Shown here: one piece after another, positions 35,750 to 45,259 of the stretch
Layout of the letters: every line of letters begins with the position of its first letter
Position numbering within the stretch: position 1 is the first letter of the stretch
Source: Streptomyces sp. NBC_00557
Lineage (GTDB): Bacteria > Actinomycetota > Actinomycetes > Streptomycetales > Streptomycetaceae
NCBI RefSeq assembly: GCF_036345995.1
Contig: NZ_CP107796.1
Span: 5,580,001 to 5,644,000, forward strand
Reading direction: 5' to 3'
Length of the DNA stretch: 64,000 bases
Translations under genes and position numbers: made by a program
Notes under the pieces: model-generated
What the model saw: the letters and a program-made list of their open reading frames with translations, nothing else
Database searches by the model: none
Told to the model about the DNA's origin: nothing

Positions 35750-38700
35750 CCGATCACCTCGACATCCGCTTCGCCAACGAACTCCTGAATCGCCTGGAGG
35801 ACCGCGAACTACCACTCCTTTCGTGGGGCGTGACGGAGAGCGCCCTGTCTGAGGCTGAGGTCCTGGAGACCATCGACGACGTCTTGAGCAGCCATGCGGC
35901 GGCCCCGGCCGGCGTCTCGGCCCAAGCGGTCTTGGAGGAGTTCCTCCTTCGCGCGCTGCTGTTCGAGGTGCCCGTGCCCGTGGCGTCCCCACCGCGATAT
36001 CGGACGCGCCTGGCGGAATCCATAAGGCTCACTGCGGGGCTCCGCCAACTGTTCGCACGAGGCGGCTGGGCCGATGAGGAGCAGCCGGGGTGGTGGCAGC
36101 ACCGGCCGCGTCTCGTCGCCGACTACCGGCTTCATGTGTCCCCGCGGCGCTATCCGCGTCGGAACATTCCCGCCGAAGATGCGCTTCTCCAGCTGGCCCA
36201 GCTTCCCTCTTGGGGAGAGGTGCAGGCGCGCGTGGCCGCCGCTCAACTTCAGGGCCGTAAGCTGGCGCGCTTCCAGCTGGAGGCCACGCGTACCGTTTTC
36301 GCCTCCCTCAGCGCCCAGACAGCCAAGGGGATCATCGTCGGCGCGGGCACAGGTAGCGGTAAGACACTGGCGTTCTATCTGCCGGCATTCGCCGCGATGG
36401 CCGACCACGCTCGCCACGGGGCAGCGCGTGTTCACACGCTGGCGCTGTATCCGCGCAAGGAACTCCTTCGTGATCAGCTGCGGGAATCCATCCGCGCAGC
36501 GGACAGTGTCGACCAGGCGCTGCACGAGCACGGGCGACGCTCACTACGGGTGGGTGCGCTCTACGGCGACACTCCGTGGAACACGCGTGACCGTAGGCTG
36601 GAGGCGGACTCAAGGCTTCCCACCTCCTGGGAACGAACCCGCAAAGGTGTCGTGTGCCCGTATCTGCCCTGCCCCAATCCAGATTGCGGTACAGGGGATC
36701 TTGAGTGGACGGATGACGATCGGCGGCAGGGGCGAGAGCGGCTGACCTGCATCAAGTGCGGCTATGCCCTCAAGCAAGGGCGGCTCGCGCTCACCCGCGA
36801 CTCCATGAGGAAGAACCCGCCCGACCTGCTGTTCACGACCACAGAGATGCTGAACCGCGCCAGCGGCGACTACCACCTGGAGCGGCTGCTCGGCTGGCGC
36901 GGGGGGACGTCAACCCCTTCCCTTGTCCTCTTGGACGAGGTGCACACCTATAGCGGCTTCCACGGAGCCCAAGTGGCCCTGTTGCTGCGCCGCTGGCGCG
37001 AAGCCGTTCGCCGGCCCATCACCTTCGTGGGTCTCTCTGCGACCCTGCGAGACGCAGATACGTTCTTCGCGCAACTGGTGGGCCTGCACCCAGGCGACGT
37101 CGTGCCGATCGAACCAGACGACACCGACATGGAATCCGAAGGTCGCGAATACGCACTTGCACTCCGCGGCGACCCTGTCTCCGGCGCCAGCCTGCTGTCG
37201 ACCTCGATCCAAACGGCCATGCTCCACGGCCGTCTACTCGACCTCGACCACAACAGATACCTCTACGGCTCCACCGGTTTCCTCTTTACAGATGACCTGG
37301 ACGTCACCAACCGCTTCTACAACGACCTCCGCGACGCAGAAGGCGGACAAGATCGTGCCGGCCGCCGACACAACCCCAACAAAGTCGTGCTCGCCGGGCT
37401 CCGCTCATCCACTCGCGACGAGCACGCAGCCCGCTACCTCGACGGGCAGTCCTGGGACCTTGCCGAGAAGATCGGGCACGATCTTGACCCGACTCTCCGG
37501 CTCCATCATCTGCGCGTCGGACGAACGTCCTCCCAGGACGTAGGCGTCGATCACGACGCCAATCTGACCGTCGCCACAGCATCCCTCGAGGTCGGGTTCA
37601 ACGATCCGCGCGTGGGCCTGGCACTTCAGCACAAGGCGCCACGGGATCCCGCAGCGTTCATTCAACGCCGCGGCCGCGCAGGCCGACAGCGTGGGACACG
37701 CCCCATCACCATCGTCACGCTGTCGGACTACGGCCGGGACCGTCTCGCCTACCAGGCGTACGAGACCCTCTTCGCTCCGGAAGTGCCGGCACGAAACCTG
37801 CCGATCAACAATCGCTTCGTCTTGAAGATTCAAGCCACACAGGCCTTGCTGGACTGGTCGAGTAGCAAGCTTCGTACCAGGAAGCTGTATGACGATCCAC
37901 GGAAGCTCCTCAAAGCCCCCAACGGCTACGTTGTGCGCGACGAAGACCGGGATGGCCACAACACTTTGGCCTCGCTCTTCGAAGCTTTGCTCTGCAACCC
38001 CGACCTGCAGGACGAACTCGCCCGGCACCTGATGAGGGCCCTGAAGATCACCGCAGACGAGGTACAGGCTCTCCTGTGGGAGCAGCCGCGCTCGCTGCTT
38101 CTGGCCGTTGTCCCAACTGCCCTGCGTCGACTTCGCAGCAACTGGACCTTCCAGCGCACCGACCCTGGCGCCAAGGAAGGGTCAGTGCTGCCTGAGTTCA
38201 TCACGCGATCCCTCTTTGAACCTTTGAACTTGCCCGAGGTGGCACTCATCCTGCCGTTCCCAGAGAAAGTGAGTCTGGAGCAGCTTCCAATCGCAAGAGC
38301 CCTGCGCGAGGCCGTCCCCGGCCGCGTGAGTCGCCGCTTCGGGCACCGCCGGGATGAGCACCGTACGTGGCTGCCGATACCGCCCAGCGGCGTAAACGCG
38401 CTTCCTCTGCCGCAAATAGTCCAGCATGCCGACCCCGAGGGGGTATGGCACCCACATGGTTACGATCCACAAGGGATCAAGGTCTTCAGGCCCCACCAAC
38501 TGAAGCTGGAACAGCCGACATCGGACATCGCGGACCACTCCCAGGGCTTTCCCCTGTGGGGGACTCAGATCGTCGTGCCGGAGGACGCGCCTCCGACCCG
38601 CGCGGATGTGCCTCATCCGTCCCCCTGGCATGACCGTATCCGTGCCATCGGCTTTGCGACTCACGCGGCAGGGAATCCAATCGAGATACGGCGTATGACC

Positions 38701-40248
38701 ATCGGCGCCGAATGCAACATTGCCTTCGCGCGCGGCGGCGGCGAAACACGTACAGTCCACTACGAGTTGCACGGAAAGCCAGCCGCGCTTGGCTTCAGGA
38801 TGGATGTCGACGCGGCCCGCATCTTGCTGAAGCCCATCAATACGTCGGACCCCCACGTCAAGCAGTATCTGTCATCCCCGCAGTGGCGCTCCCTGGCATT
38901 CTCATGTGCCATCAACGAGGACCCCGCACTCGCGGACATTTCCAACAGATTCCAGAGAGAGTGGCTGACGCAGGTCTACCTGACCACATTCGCTCTCGAA
39001 GGCATGGACGGAACGCGCACCGCCGAGCAAGTACGGGAGTCGCTCGCCAACGGAATGTGGGCGCGGCAACTGACCCGGATCATTAGCGTGCTGTATCGGG
39101 ACAACAGCGATCCAGAACAGATCCTCGACAACGCCCGATTGATCACAGGGCTCACGGAATTGGTTCATGACGAGCGAGTGCTTGCTGCAGTCGACCGGGC
39201 CGCGGAGCTTCTCGTGGCTCCGGATGTCGCGGACCGCACCGAGGACCTGGCCCAACGCGCCTATCGAGACACCCTGGCAGCAGCGATTCTCGCTGCTGCC
39301 CAGCGTGCCTGTCCCGACGCACAGGACGGAGACTTGATAGTCGACGTCCTGCCCGGCACTGACAGCACCGAGCCCACGGTCGTGTGGCTCAGCGAAACGT
39401 CGGTTGGCGGTCTGGGCGTCATCGAGAGCCTGGTTCGCTTCTACGGGGATGACCCCCGCCGCTTCTGGGCGCTGGTCACCAGCACCTTGGCGCCCAGCGA
39501 CTACGAGTACGTAGACGCCACACTGACGCGGTTGCTGCGGCACCTGGCAGAGGAACCGGGCGGAGATGCTGCCACGGCCATCCGGGCACTGCGCGGTGCT
39601 GAAGATGCCGAAGCAGCTAAGGAAGCCCTCGACTCGCTCCTCGCTGCCTGGGAGAGGTTGGACGGACGACCTCGTCGCGCCGCGGTGTCGGCTTTGTCTA
39701 CCCGCCTCCTTCGTCCCGGATCCGGACCCGATACAGACGCGCAGGCCTTGTCCATGGTCAACGCCTGGGTGGATCTAGAAAGACGCCTCGGAGTAGAAGT
39801 GGACGCCCGTGTCATCGCTTACGCCGTGGGGGATAGGCGACTGAGCGTCGGTGGTAGCCGTGCCCTGAACGCCGACCAGGCCTTCAGTCTCCTGTGGCCG
39901 CGCGGACGACAGGCCCGTACGCAGGACCTTCAGCACTACCAGCCCTACGCGGAAGCTCCCGTACTGGACCGTCTCCTCGTGCGGACGGCCCACGACGACC
40001 GCCTTCCCCAGGTGGACGTCACGTCGAGCGACTGGATCCTGGCCTATCAGAAGGCGATGTCCGACAGCGCCAGTGTGGAGCTCATCTGCCCGGCAAGCGA
40101 ACCGCAGGCCTTGGCCGAGGCGATCGTCCAGGTGCCGGCCCTGCGCATCGACAGGGACGTCCTCGTCCTGTATGGCGAGGTCCGCGGTTATGCCCGGCAC
40201 CCAGATGAGTTGCGCGTGCGAGTGGAGCTGCGGGAGGCGGCCCAGTGA
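35746..40248 (+). CDS. dpdJ: DpdJ-like giant DEAD/DEAH helicase
   Basis: 1500 residues, GTG start. Walker A GAGTGSGKT at 199-207, motif II LLDEVHTYSG, motif III GLSATLRD, and the second RecA domain with ASLEVGFNDPRVGLALQHKA and FIQRRGRAGRQRG. A zinc cluster interrupts the first domain (CPYLPCPNPDCG then CIKCGY). The last 700 residues resemble the DUF1998-containing tail of helicases such as DISARM DrmA, with no nuclease motif seen. Expected to act with DpdK, encoded next with a 4-base overlap. It is the largest gene in the window. Confidence 0.78.
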   Translation: MTDHLDIRFANELLNRLEDRELPLLSWGVTESALSEAEVLETIDDVLSSHAAAPAGVSAQAVLEEFLLRALLFEVPVPVASPPRYRTRLAESIRLTAGLRQLFARGGWADEEQPGWWQHRPRLVADYRLHVSPRRYPRRNIPAEDALLQLAQLPSWGEVQARVAAAQLQGRKLARFQLEATRTVFASLSAQTAKGIIVGAGTGSGKTLAFYLPAFAAMADHARHGAARVHTLALYPRKELLRDQLRESIRAADSVDQALHEHGRRSLRVGALYGDTPWNTRDRRLEADSRLPTSWERTRKGVVCPYLPCPNPDCGTGDLEWTDDDRRQGRERLTCIKCGYALKQGRLALTRDSMRKNPPDLLFTTTEMLNRASGDYHLERLLGWRGGTSTPSLVLLDEVHTYSGFHGAQVALLLRRWREAVRRPITFVGLSATLRDADTFFAQLVGLHPGDVVPIEPDDTDMESEGREYALALRGDPVSGASLLSTSIQTAMLHGRLLDLDHNRYLYGSTGFLFTDDLDVTNRFYNDLRDAEGGQDRAGRRHNPNKVVLAGLRSSTRDEHAARYLDGQSWDLAEKIGHDLDPTLRLHHLRVGRTSSQDVGVDHDANLTVATASLEVGFNDPRVGLALQHKAPRDPAAFIQRRGRAGRQRGTRPITIVTLSDYGRDRLAYQAYETLFAPEVPARNLPINNRFVLKIQATQALLDWSSSKLRTRKLYDDPRKLLKAPNGYVVRDEDRDGHNTLASLFEALLCNPDLQDELARHLMRALKITADEVQALLWEQPRSLLLAVVPTALRRLRSNWTFQRTDPGAKEGSVLPEFITRSLFEPLNLPEVALILPFPEKVSLEQLPIARALREAVPGRVSRRFGHRRDEHRTWLPIPPSGVNALPLPQIVQHADPEGVWHPHGYDPQGIKVFRPHQLKLEQPTSDIADHSQGFPLWGTQIVVPEDAPPTRADVPHPSPWHDRIRAIGFATHAAGNPIEIRRMTIGAECNIAFARGGGETRTVHYELHGKPAALGFRMDVDAARILLKPINTSDPHVKQYLSSPQWRSLAFSCAINEDPALADISNRFQREWLTQVYLTTFALEGMDGTRTAEQVRESLANGMWARQLTRIISVLYRDNSDPEQILDNARLITGLTELVHDERVLAAVDRAAELLVAPDVADRTEDLAQRAYRDTLAAAILAAAQRACPDAQDGDLIVDVLPGTDSTEPTVVWLSETSVGGLGVIESLVRFYGDDPRRFWALVTSTLAPSDYEYVDATLTRLLRHLAEEPGGDAATAIRALRGAEDAEAAKEALDSLLAAWERLDGRPRRAAVSALSTRLLRPGSGPDTDAQALSMVNAWVDLERRLGVEVDARVIAYAVGDRRLSVGGSRALNADQAFSLLWPRGRQARTQDLQHYQPYAEAPVLDRLLVRTAHDDRLPQVDVTSSDWILAYQKAMSDSASVELICPASEPQALAEAIVQVPALRIDRDVLVLYGEVRGYARHPDELRVRVELREAAQ

Positions 40249-40763
40249 CAGAACTGACCAGAACGCTACGCACAGGCGCCAAGACGGGCTTGAGCGTCGA
40301 CTCAATGCTGGCCGCAGCATTGATGGCGGAGATGATCAATCCGAGCAGGGAACTGTGGCTCGTCTCTCCCTGGATCACGGATGTGCGAGTGATCGACAAC
40401 CGGCACGGCAGCTTCGACGCGCTGTTCGGCGATGTACCGCCCAGTAGTTGGCGGCTGTCCGACGCACTTCTGCGGATCGCCGGTGCTGGATCCCACGTCT
40501 ACATCATCACTAGACCCGATTCTCACAACGAGGCGTTTCTCCGGCGGATCGAGGCTGCGGAACTCGACACGGTGCACGTGCGGCGTGATGCCGATGTCCA
40601 TGAGAAAACGCTGTGCGGGCAGGAGTGGTTGCTCACCGGATCGATGAACTACACGGTCCGAGGCATGGCGAAGAATGATGAGTCGGTCACCTACAAGGTG
40701 GGCGGGCCGGATGCCGGCCAGGCGCGGCTGGACCTGGCCCGGCGGTGGAGGAGTGGCGCATGA
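40245..40763 (+). CDS. dpdK: DpdK-like phospholipase-D-superfamily protein
   Basis: 172 residues. A single HKD-type motif lies near residue 122: HEK, then TLCGQEWLLTGSMNYT, where the final acidic residue is Glu rather than the usual Asp. Two such protomers would pair to make a nuclease active site, making this the best nuclease candidate of the restriction arm. The N-terminus (ELWLVSPWITDVRVIDN) is the usual PLD first strand. A DpdJ-DpdK pair parallels the helicase plus PLD pairs in other defence systems. Confidence 0.75.
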   Translation: MTELTRTLRTGAKTGLSVDSMLAAALMAEMINPSRELWLVSPWITDVRVIDNRHGSFDALFGDVPPSSWRLSDALLRIAGAGSHVYIITRPDSHNEAFLRRIEAAELDTVHVRRDADVHEKTLCGQEWLLTGSMNYTVRGMAKNDESVTYKVGGPDAGQARLDLARRWRSGA

Positions 40764-42796
40764 CGCAGCCCCAGGAGAAGAGGCGGGAAGCTCTCGAGAG
40801 GTTCTTGCAGCAGTTCTTCGGCCCGGGAAACGGTGTCTGGCCAGGGATGAGCCCAGACTTCCGCTACAAGGACCGCACCCTGCCGTTCGTGGAGGCTCTG
40901 CGGCGTGGCGACGACGCACCTGTCGTCTTGCCCCGCACGTATACCGACCGCGACCGTTTCGTCATGTACGTCATCGCCCGAGATGTGAATGATCGGGCTA
41001 AGACGGCCGATTTGATCCGCGCCTTCGCTGGCCCCACCTACATCGCCTATGACGAGCAGGTAGGCATCCAGCCGGTCTGGCTCGACCCTGACGACCCTGT
41101 CGAGCAAGCCATTCTCGACTTCTTCAGCCAGCGCCCTACCTTCAGGCTGGAAACAGGGCGGACCTTGGACCACAAGAGGAATCTGGCCAATGCCCTGCAA
41201 TTGATGCAGTCCACTGAGGCCAGCCGGCCTCCCAGACTGTGGCGGATCGCCAAGCCGGTCGGTCGCCTCCTGGCAGAGTTCGAAGCTGCTCTGTCGGCTG
41301 GCGCCGAAGGTGCGTCAGGCGTAGTGCTGGACCACCTCGCGGCCACGGGCGGAGTGACGGCCTTCAACCTTGCGAATCTAAAGATCAAGCGGCTTGATCG
41401 ACTCGGCCGAAGCGAAGAACTACTCGGCTCCCCTGATCTTCCAGACGTAATCCGGCAGGATCCTCCCGTTCCTGTCAAGGAGGCCATCTTGAACGCCGTG
41501 TACGCGGCGCTGGAGGAGCCTCTGGCCGATAACGATCTGCCGACGGCACGACAGAGACTGGAAGAGCGAGGCCGATTCGTCCCTGATCTCCTCGACGTCG
41601 ACGCTACCTCGTTGAGTGCCCAGGCCATCGCCGTTCTGTTGCTGGCAGCTTCCATCCTTGAGGACGTGCCGGCCCTTCGCCGCCTCATCGAGGCTGTGAA
41701 GAGCAAGAACCGTGCCGACGAGTTGCCGCCAGTGGTATGGGAGGACGCCGTACGGCAACTCCGAGAGGCCGACGGTGACCCGCTGCCCCCAGCAGAGAGT
41801 GCGCCATCCCCTGGCGCTCCTTCAAGCGACTCGCCTGCAGGACCTTCGTCCGTCGACTCCTGGCCATCTCTGCTTGAGGCAGTGGCTGAAGGCCGCAACG
41901 CCGGTGACTTGGCACTCAGGAACCGCGTCTGGGCGTCGTGGCCATCGCCTGCGGCTGACGATGCCGTCCTGGCCGCGTACCTAGACAGCCTGGAGAACCA
42001 GGCCGCGGATGCGGCGTGGGGGGCTGCCGGGGCGTTTATCGACGCGGTTGGATACGCGAAGCCGGCAGGGCTTACTGCTCACGCGTTCATTCGCAATGCC
42101 GTGACCTTCGACCGGTTCGGTCCAGGGGACCTTGCAGTTCTGCAGGCTCTCACGGAGATCGCCCTCCGTGCCGCGCCCTCGGCTCGGACCTACGCCGACA
42201 TCCTGGATGAGATCGGCTCCGAGCGTAGCCGCTGGGTCTCGCCAGAGCGGGCTCCGATCGCGCTGGACTTCGTCGACCTGCTGTTCCTGGCGGCATGCCC
42301 GGACCTTAATGCTCGCAGCAACCTGGCGTACAACCTGCTGGAACCTCTCTGGCGGCACCAAGGGCGACTCACCGAAGAGGACTTGGCCTTCGCGAAGCGC
42401 CTCTCCAGCGAACTCGGCGTCGACTTCACCTGGCAGCCCCCAACTGGAGTGAGCGGTGAGCAGGAGACAACGCTCGCCGACCTGCCATCCATGAACGTGC
42501 TGCTCTACTCCCTCGATCAAGCGGTCCTGGGTCGATGCGCTGAGGAAATTGAACGGCTTGCGCCAGCGGTGAAGACGGTCACCGCCCACGACCATGTGGG
42601 GAGCTCACAACTCCGCCAAAAGGCGCGCGCTGCCGATGTCATCGTCCTCGCGACGCGTTGCGCAAAGCATGCGGCTACGGGCTTCATCACGCAGAATGCT
42701 CAAACCAAGTACGTCCGTTATGCAGATGGCAGCGGATCAGCGTCGATGCTCCGTGCAGCTGTTGCTGGTCTTCGTGGCGTTGCCGCGGGCCACTGA
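40760..42796 (+). CDS. dpdD: DpdD-like protein with a DUF2325-like C-terminal domain
   Basis: 678 residues, ATGA overlap with dpdK. The N-terminal domain begins RREALERFLQQFFGPGNGVW. A long helical middle region and a Ser/Pro-rich linker (PAESAPSPGAPSSDSPAGPS, residues ~360-380) follow. The last ~100 residues read LLYSLDQAVLGRCAEEIERL and then HDHVGSSQLRQKARAADVIV, LATRCAKHAATGFI. This resembles DUF2325, a small Rossmann-like sensor or nucleotide-binding fold. Position at the end of the dpdE-K operon suits DpdD, but I did not identify it by sequence alone. Last gene before a strong terminator. Confidence 0.6.
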   Translation: MTQPQEKRREALERFLQQFFGPGNGVWPGMSPDFRYKDRTLPFVEALRRGDDAPVVLPRTYTDRDRFVMYVIARDVNDRAKTADLIRAFAGPTYIAYDEQVGIQPVWLDPDDPVEQAILDFFSQRPTFRLETGRTLDHKRNLANALQLMQSTEASRPPRLWRIAKPVGRLLAEFEAALSAGAEGASGVVLDHLAATGGVTAFNLANLKIKRLDRLGRSEELLGSPDLPDVIRQDPPVPVKEAILNAVYAALEEPLADNDLPTARQRLEERGRFVPDLLDVDATSLSAQAIAVLLLAASILEDVPALRRLIEAVKSKNRADELPPVVWEDAVRQLREADGDPLPPAESAPSPGAPSSDSPAGPSSVDSWPSLLEAVAEGRNAGDLALRNRVWASWPSPAADDAVLAAYLDSLENQAADAAWGAAGAFIDAVGYAKPAGLTAHAFIRNAVTFDRFGPGDLAVLQALTEIALRAAPSARTYADILDEIGSERSRWVSPERAPIALDFVDLLFLAACPDLNARSNLAYNLLEPLWRHQGRLTEEDLAFAKRLSSELGVDFTWQPPTGVSGEQETTLADLPSMNVLLYSLDQAVLGRCAEEIERLAPAVKTVTAHDHVGSSQLRQKARAADVIVLATRCAKHAATGFITQNAQTKYVRYADGSGSASMLRAAVAGLRGVAAGH

Positions 42797-42797
42797 A

Positions 42798-42844
42798 GTG
42801 ACCGATGGCCTCCCCCATCAAGAGTGGGGGAGGCCATCGGTCAC
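42798..42844. terminator. bidirectional terminator between converging dpd operons
   Basis: A perfect 20-bp inverted repeat (left arm 42798-42817, right arm 42825-42844) with a 7-base loop. It starts one base after the dpdD stop codon and ends 19 bases from the dpdB stop codon, so it serves both operons. The stem centre is CCTCCCCCA/TGGGGGAGG. Confidence 0.85.
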
Positions 42845-42862
42845 TGACTTGCCCTGATGCTG

Positions 42863-43957
42863 CTACCTGCGAGCGAAGGGCTTCAGGTAATCCTTGAGGA
42901 GACGTAGATCAGAGGGCGTGTTCTGCAAGCCGTTCCACTTGCGTTCTTCATCGGCGAACCTCCACGTCCCGGATGTCCAGGCCACATGGGGCTCCAGTTC
43001 CGCAAGAGTCTTGCGGACCTTCTTCCAATTAACCTTGTCCACCGGAATTTCAGCAGTGAGCTCGTCCATGACGAAGCCCATCGCTTGGATGCCGACGCCA
43101 TGCGTAAGCCGGGAGTCCTTCGGGCCGAGCCTCCAGGCATCCGGGAACACGTCCCTTACCAGTCCCCAGTACTCGCACAGATGCTCAAGCATCTTGTCCG
43201 GGTCACCCGAGCCGTCCTCGTTGCGGTACTGGTAGAGCGCACCTTCGTAGAGGCTGTACTCAAGCATCTTGAGGACACTGTTGTCCTTGATGTCGCCCAA
43301 GGGAGACGTAGGACTCTGAATCCGGCCGAAGAAGGCACTGTGGCCGTCTGTATTGAGGCGGATCATAAGGCGAGCTGGGAGCTGGCGACGAGCGTACGAA
43401 GGCGGTAGGTGACCGCTGGTGTCCGGCAGCAGTTCGTTCACCAGACCCTTGGGAAGCGGCTTGGTTGAGTTGACCAGGATGAACTGGGACCGCTGCTCTT
43501 CTTGCCCATCGGCGATGAAGCCCACAGCAGCGACGGGGAACTCTGCAAGGTTCGCGTCCCGGATGGCGGCGCTGCGCTGCTGGCCGTCTACGAGCCAGGC
43601 TGGTTTCTCATCCTCCGACTGGGTCTCGTCGACAGGGATGACGAGCTCGCCGGGTACGGAGTAGTCAACGTCCTTGGCCGGCCTACCGGGTACGAACTCA
43701 ACCCGCTTGTCGAAGGCGAGGACCAGGGCGTTGGGGAGCATCGCCCCGTCAGACTCCAAGTAGCGGCGGATCGCCTTGATGTGGCTGAGGACCTCCGGTC
43801 GCTGGTAGCCCTGCAGTCGCTGCTCATCATCCCGGCTGATACGCGAGACTGCGGTGAAGTCGTGCAGCTTCTTGCCGTCGACAGCAAAGCAGAAGATCTC
43901 TCGACTGCCTTGGCGTACGAGTAGGGCTGGGAGTCGCAACGTGTATCGGTCGGCCAC
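42863..43957 (-). CDS. dpdB: DpdB-like DGQQR protein, paralogue 1
   Basis: 364 residues. ParB/sulfiredoxin-like ATPase domain with the hallmark WLVDGQQRSAAIRDA near residue 125. Upstream is the conserved RISRDDEQRLQGYQRPEVLS; the C-terminal part has LTHGVGIQAMGFVMDELTAE. DpdB works with DpdA to insert preQ0 into DNA at the cost of ATP. This is the last gene of the minus-strand operon, 48 bases after dpdA. A second, clearly related dpdB lies upstream of dpdA, so this copy may be a partner subunit or a specialised version. Confidence 0.8.
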   Translation of the reverse strand: MADRYTLRLPALLVRQGSREIFCFAVDGKKLHDFTAVSRISRDDEQRLQGYQRPEVLSHIKAIRRYLESDGAMLPNALVLAFDKRVEFVPGRPAKDVDYSVPGELVIPVDETQSEDEKPAWLVDGQQRSAAIRDANLAEFPVAAVGFIADGQEEQRSQFILVNSTKPLPKGLVNELLPDTSGHLPPSYARRQLPARLMIRLNTDGHSAFFGRIQSPTSPLGDIKDNSVLKMLEYSLYEGALYQYRNEDGSGDPDKMLEHLCEYWGLVRDVFPDAWRLGPKDSRLTHGVGIQAMGFVMDELTAEIPVDKVNWKKVRKTLAELEPHVAWTSGTWRFADEERKWNGLQNTPSDLRLLKDYLKPFARR

Positions 43958-44005
43958 ATCATCTCCTAGGCGGACAATTGGTAGATAGCGGATGGGTGCG
44001 GGTCG

Positions 44006-45259
44006 TCATGCGAGCTGTGTGTCTGCAGCAGCGGCTGGCCGCCGAAATCGCAGATCCCGCATCTTGGCTTCGAGGACGGTCATGTTGTGGAAGCCTCGTC
44101 GCTTGTTGCGTTCAGTACCACGGAAGATCACTATCTCGATGCCTAGGTCTTTGCAGAGGTCACAAGGGCAGTCGTCCCATGGCCGTTCGTCCAAGGTCTT
44201 CCTGTAGTGCTTGCTGTACTTCTCCTTCTTCTTCTCGTCGACGATCGTCAGGTAGGCCTCCAATGCTGCCACGGCCTCGTCTAGCTTCACCTGCTTCTTG
44301 TCGTAGGCGCGGAGAGCCCGCAGGCACTCTCGCTCTGCCTTGATCGCTGCCGCTTGAGAGACCTGCCCGGCGAGGATCAGCCGTTTCAGGGTTGGGTTCC
44401 CGTCGACTTGCGGGACTCTGATCGCTGTGTAAGTTCCCTTGTCAGTGTGGTAGTTGTTGCGCTCGTCCATGAAGGCCTGACGGAACGCGGACGTGCTGTC
44501 GAAGCTGGTCACACCGCGGTCCCAGAACTCCTCCATGCTGGCGATCCGCGTGATCCCCAGCAGGTGTAGCTCGGTCCCCTCGTGGCGTACTTCCTTGATC
44601 TTGTCAAGGCAGGCGATGATCTCGTGGGACTTGAGCGGAACCATGCCGCCGAGCGCGATGCGCTTGTATCCCATGTCCTGCAGTCGAGCCACGCTGTCTG
44701 CGTAGCTCGCGGGACTCCATCCTTGCGCGGCTCCGAGCGGCTGGAGTTTGCTCCTGCGGGCTTCAAGCTCGGCGAGGAATTTTTCAGCAAGATCAAGTGA
44801 AATGTGGCGCCGCTTGACCCATGCAGGGTCCACGTCTCGCTCGGAAGCCTCGGGCTTATAGCCGAAGATCACATGGTCGATGCTCACGCCCTCGTCAAAC
44901 TGACACTTCTCATAGAATTCAATGACTTGCTCAACCGTGTACGGAGGCTCTTCCAGGTCAATGTAGTTGAACGCGCCGCAGTCGCCGAGGCTGGACATTC
45001 CCTCAGGGAGACGGAAGAATTCTCGAACCCCATCTCGATAGAGTCGATACCTTTGCCTATCGCTGTATTTTCCAGCGCCCTTCACGGAGCCGTCGACAAT
45101 TGCTTTGCTGACCAGGATCCCCTCGTATGGGATCGGATGCACGACCTGGTGAGCGTATTTATCGTCGCGCTGCCGGACACGGTGGGTGGGATATTCCTCG
45201 TCGATAAAGTCATAGGTCGGACTGACCTGATCTTGACTGTCCGGGAAGTAGAACTTCAC
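44006..45259 (-). CDS. dpdA: DpdA, TGT-like DNA 7-deazaguanine transglycosylase
   Basis: 417 residues, GTG start overlapping the dpdB stop upstream. A tRNA-guanine transglycosylase paralogue that exchanges guanine in DNA for preQ0. The two TGT-type aspartates are visible: D93 in SSLGDCGAFNYI and D254 in TSFDSTSAFR. Between them is ARLQDMGYKRIALGGMVPLK. The zinc site is CPCDLC (C364, C366, C369) with H391 in RRGFHNMT. The first 50 residues and the C-terminal helical extension differ from tRNA enzymes, as expected of DpdA. It is the key gene that identifies the island. Confidence 0.9.
   Translation of the reverse strand: MKFYFPDSQDQVSPTYDFIDEEYPTHRVRQRDDKYAHQVVHPIPYEGILVSKAIVDGSVKGAGKYSDRQRYRLYRDGVREFFRLPEGMSSLGDCGAFNYIDLEEPPYTVEQVIEFYEKCQFDEGVSIDHVIFGYKPEASERDVDPAWVKRRHISLDLAEKFLAELEARRSKLQPLGAAQGWSPASYADSVARLQDMGYKRIALGGMVPLKSHEIIACLDKIKEVRHEGTELHLLGITRIASMEEFWDRGVTSFDSTSAFRQAFMDERNNYHTDKGTYTAIRVPQVDGNPTLKRLILAGQVSQAAAIKAERECLRALRAYDKKQVKLDEAVAALEAYLTIVDEKKKEKYSKHYRKTLDERPWDDCPCDLCKDLGIEIVIFRGTERNKRRGFHNMTVLEAKMRDLRFRRPAAAADTQLA

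Noticed and set aside
35746..40763. DISARM-type system (helicase with DUF1998-like tail plus PLD protein)
   Set aside because: The pair resembles DrmA/DrmC, but no DrmB or DISARM methylase is present, while dpdA, dpdB and the preQ0 genes identify a Dpd island.
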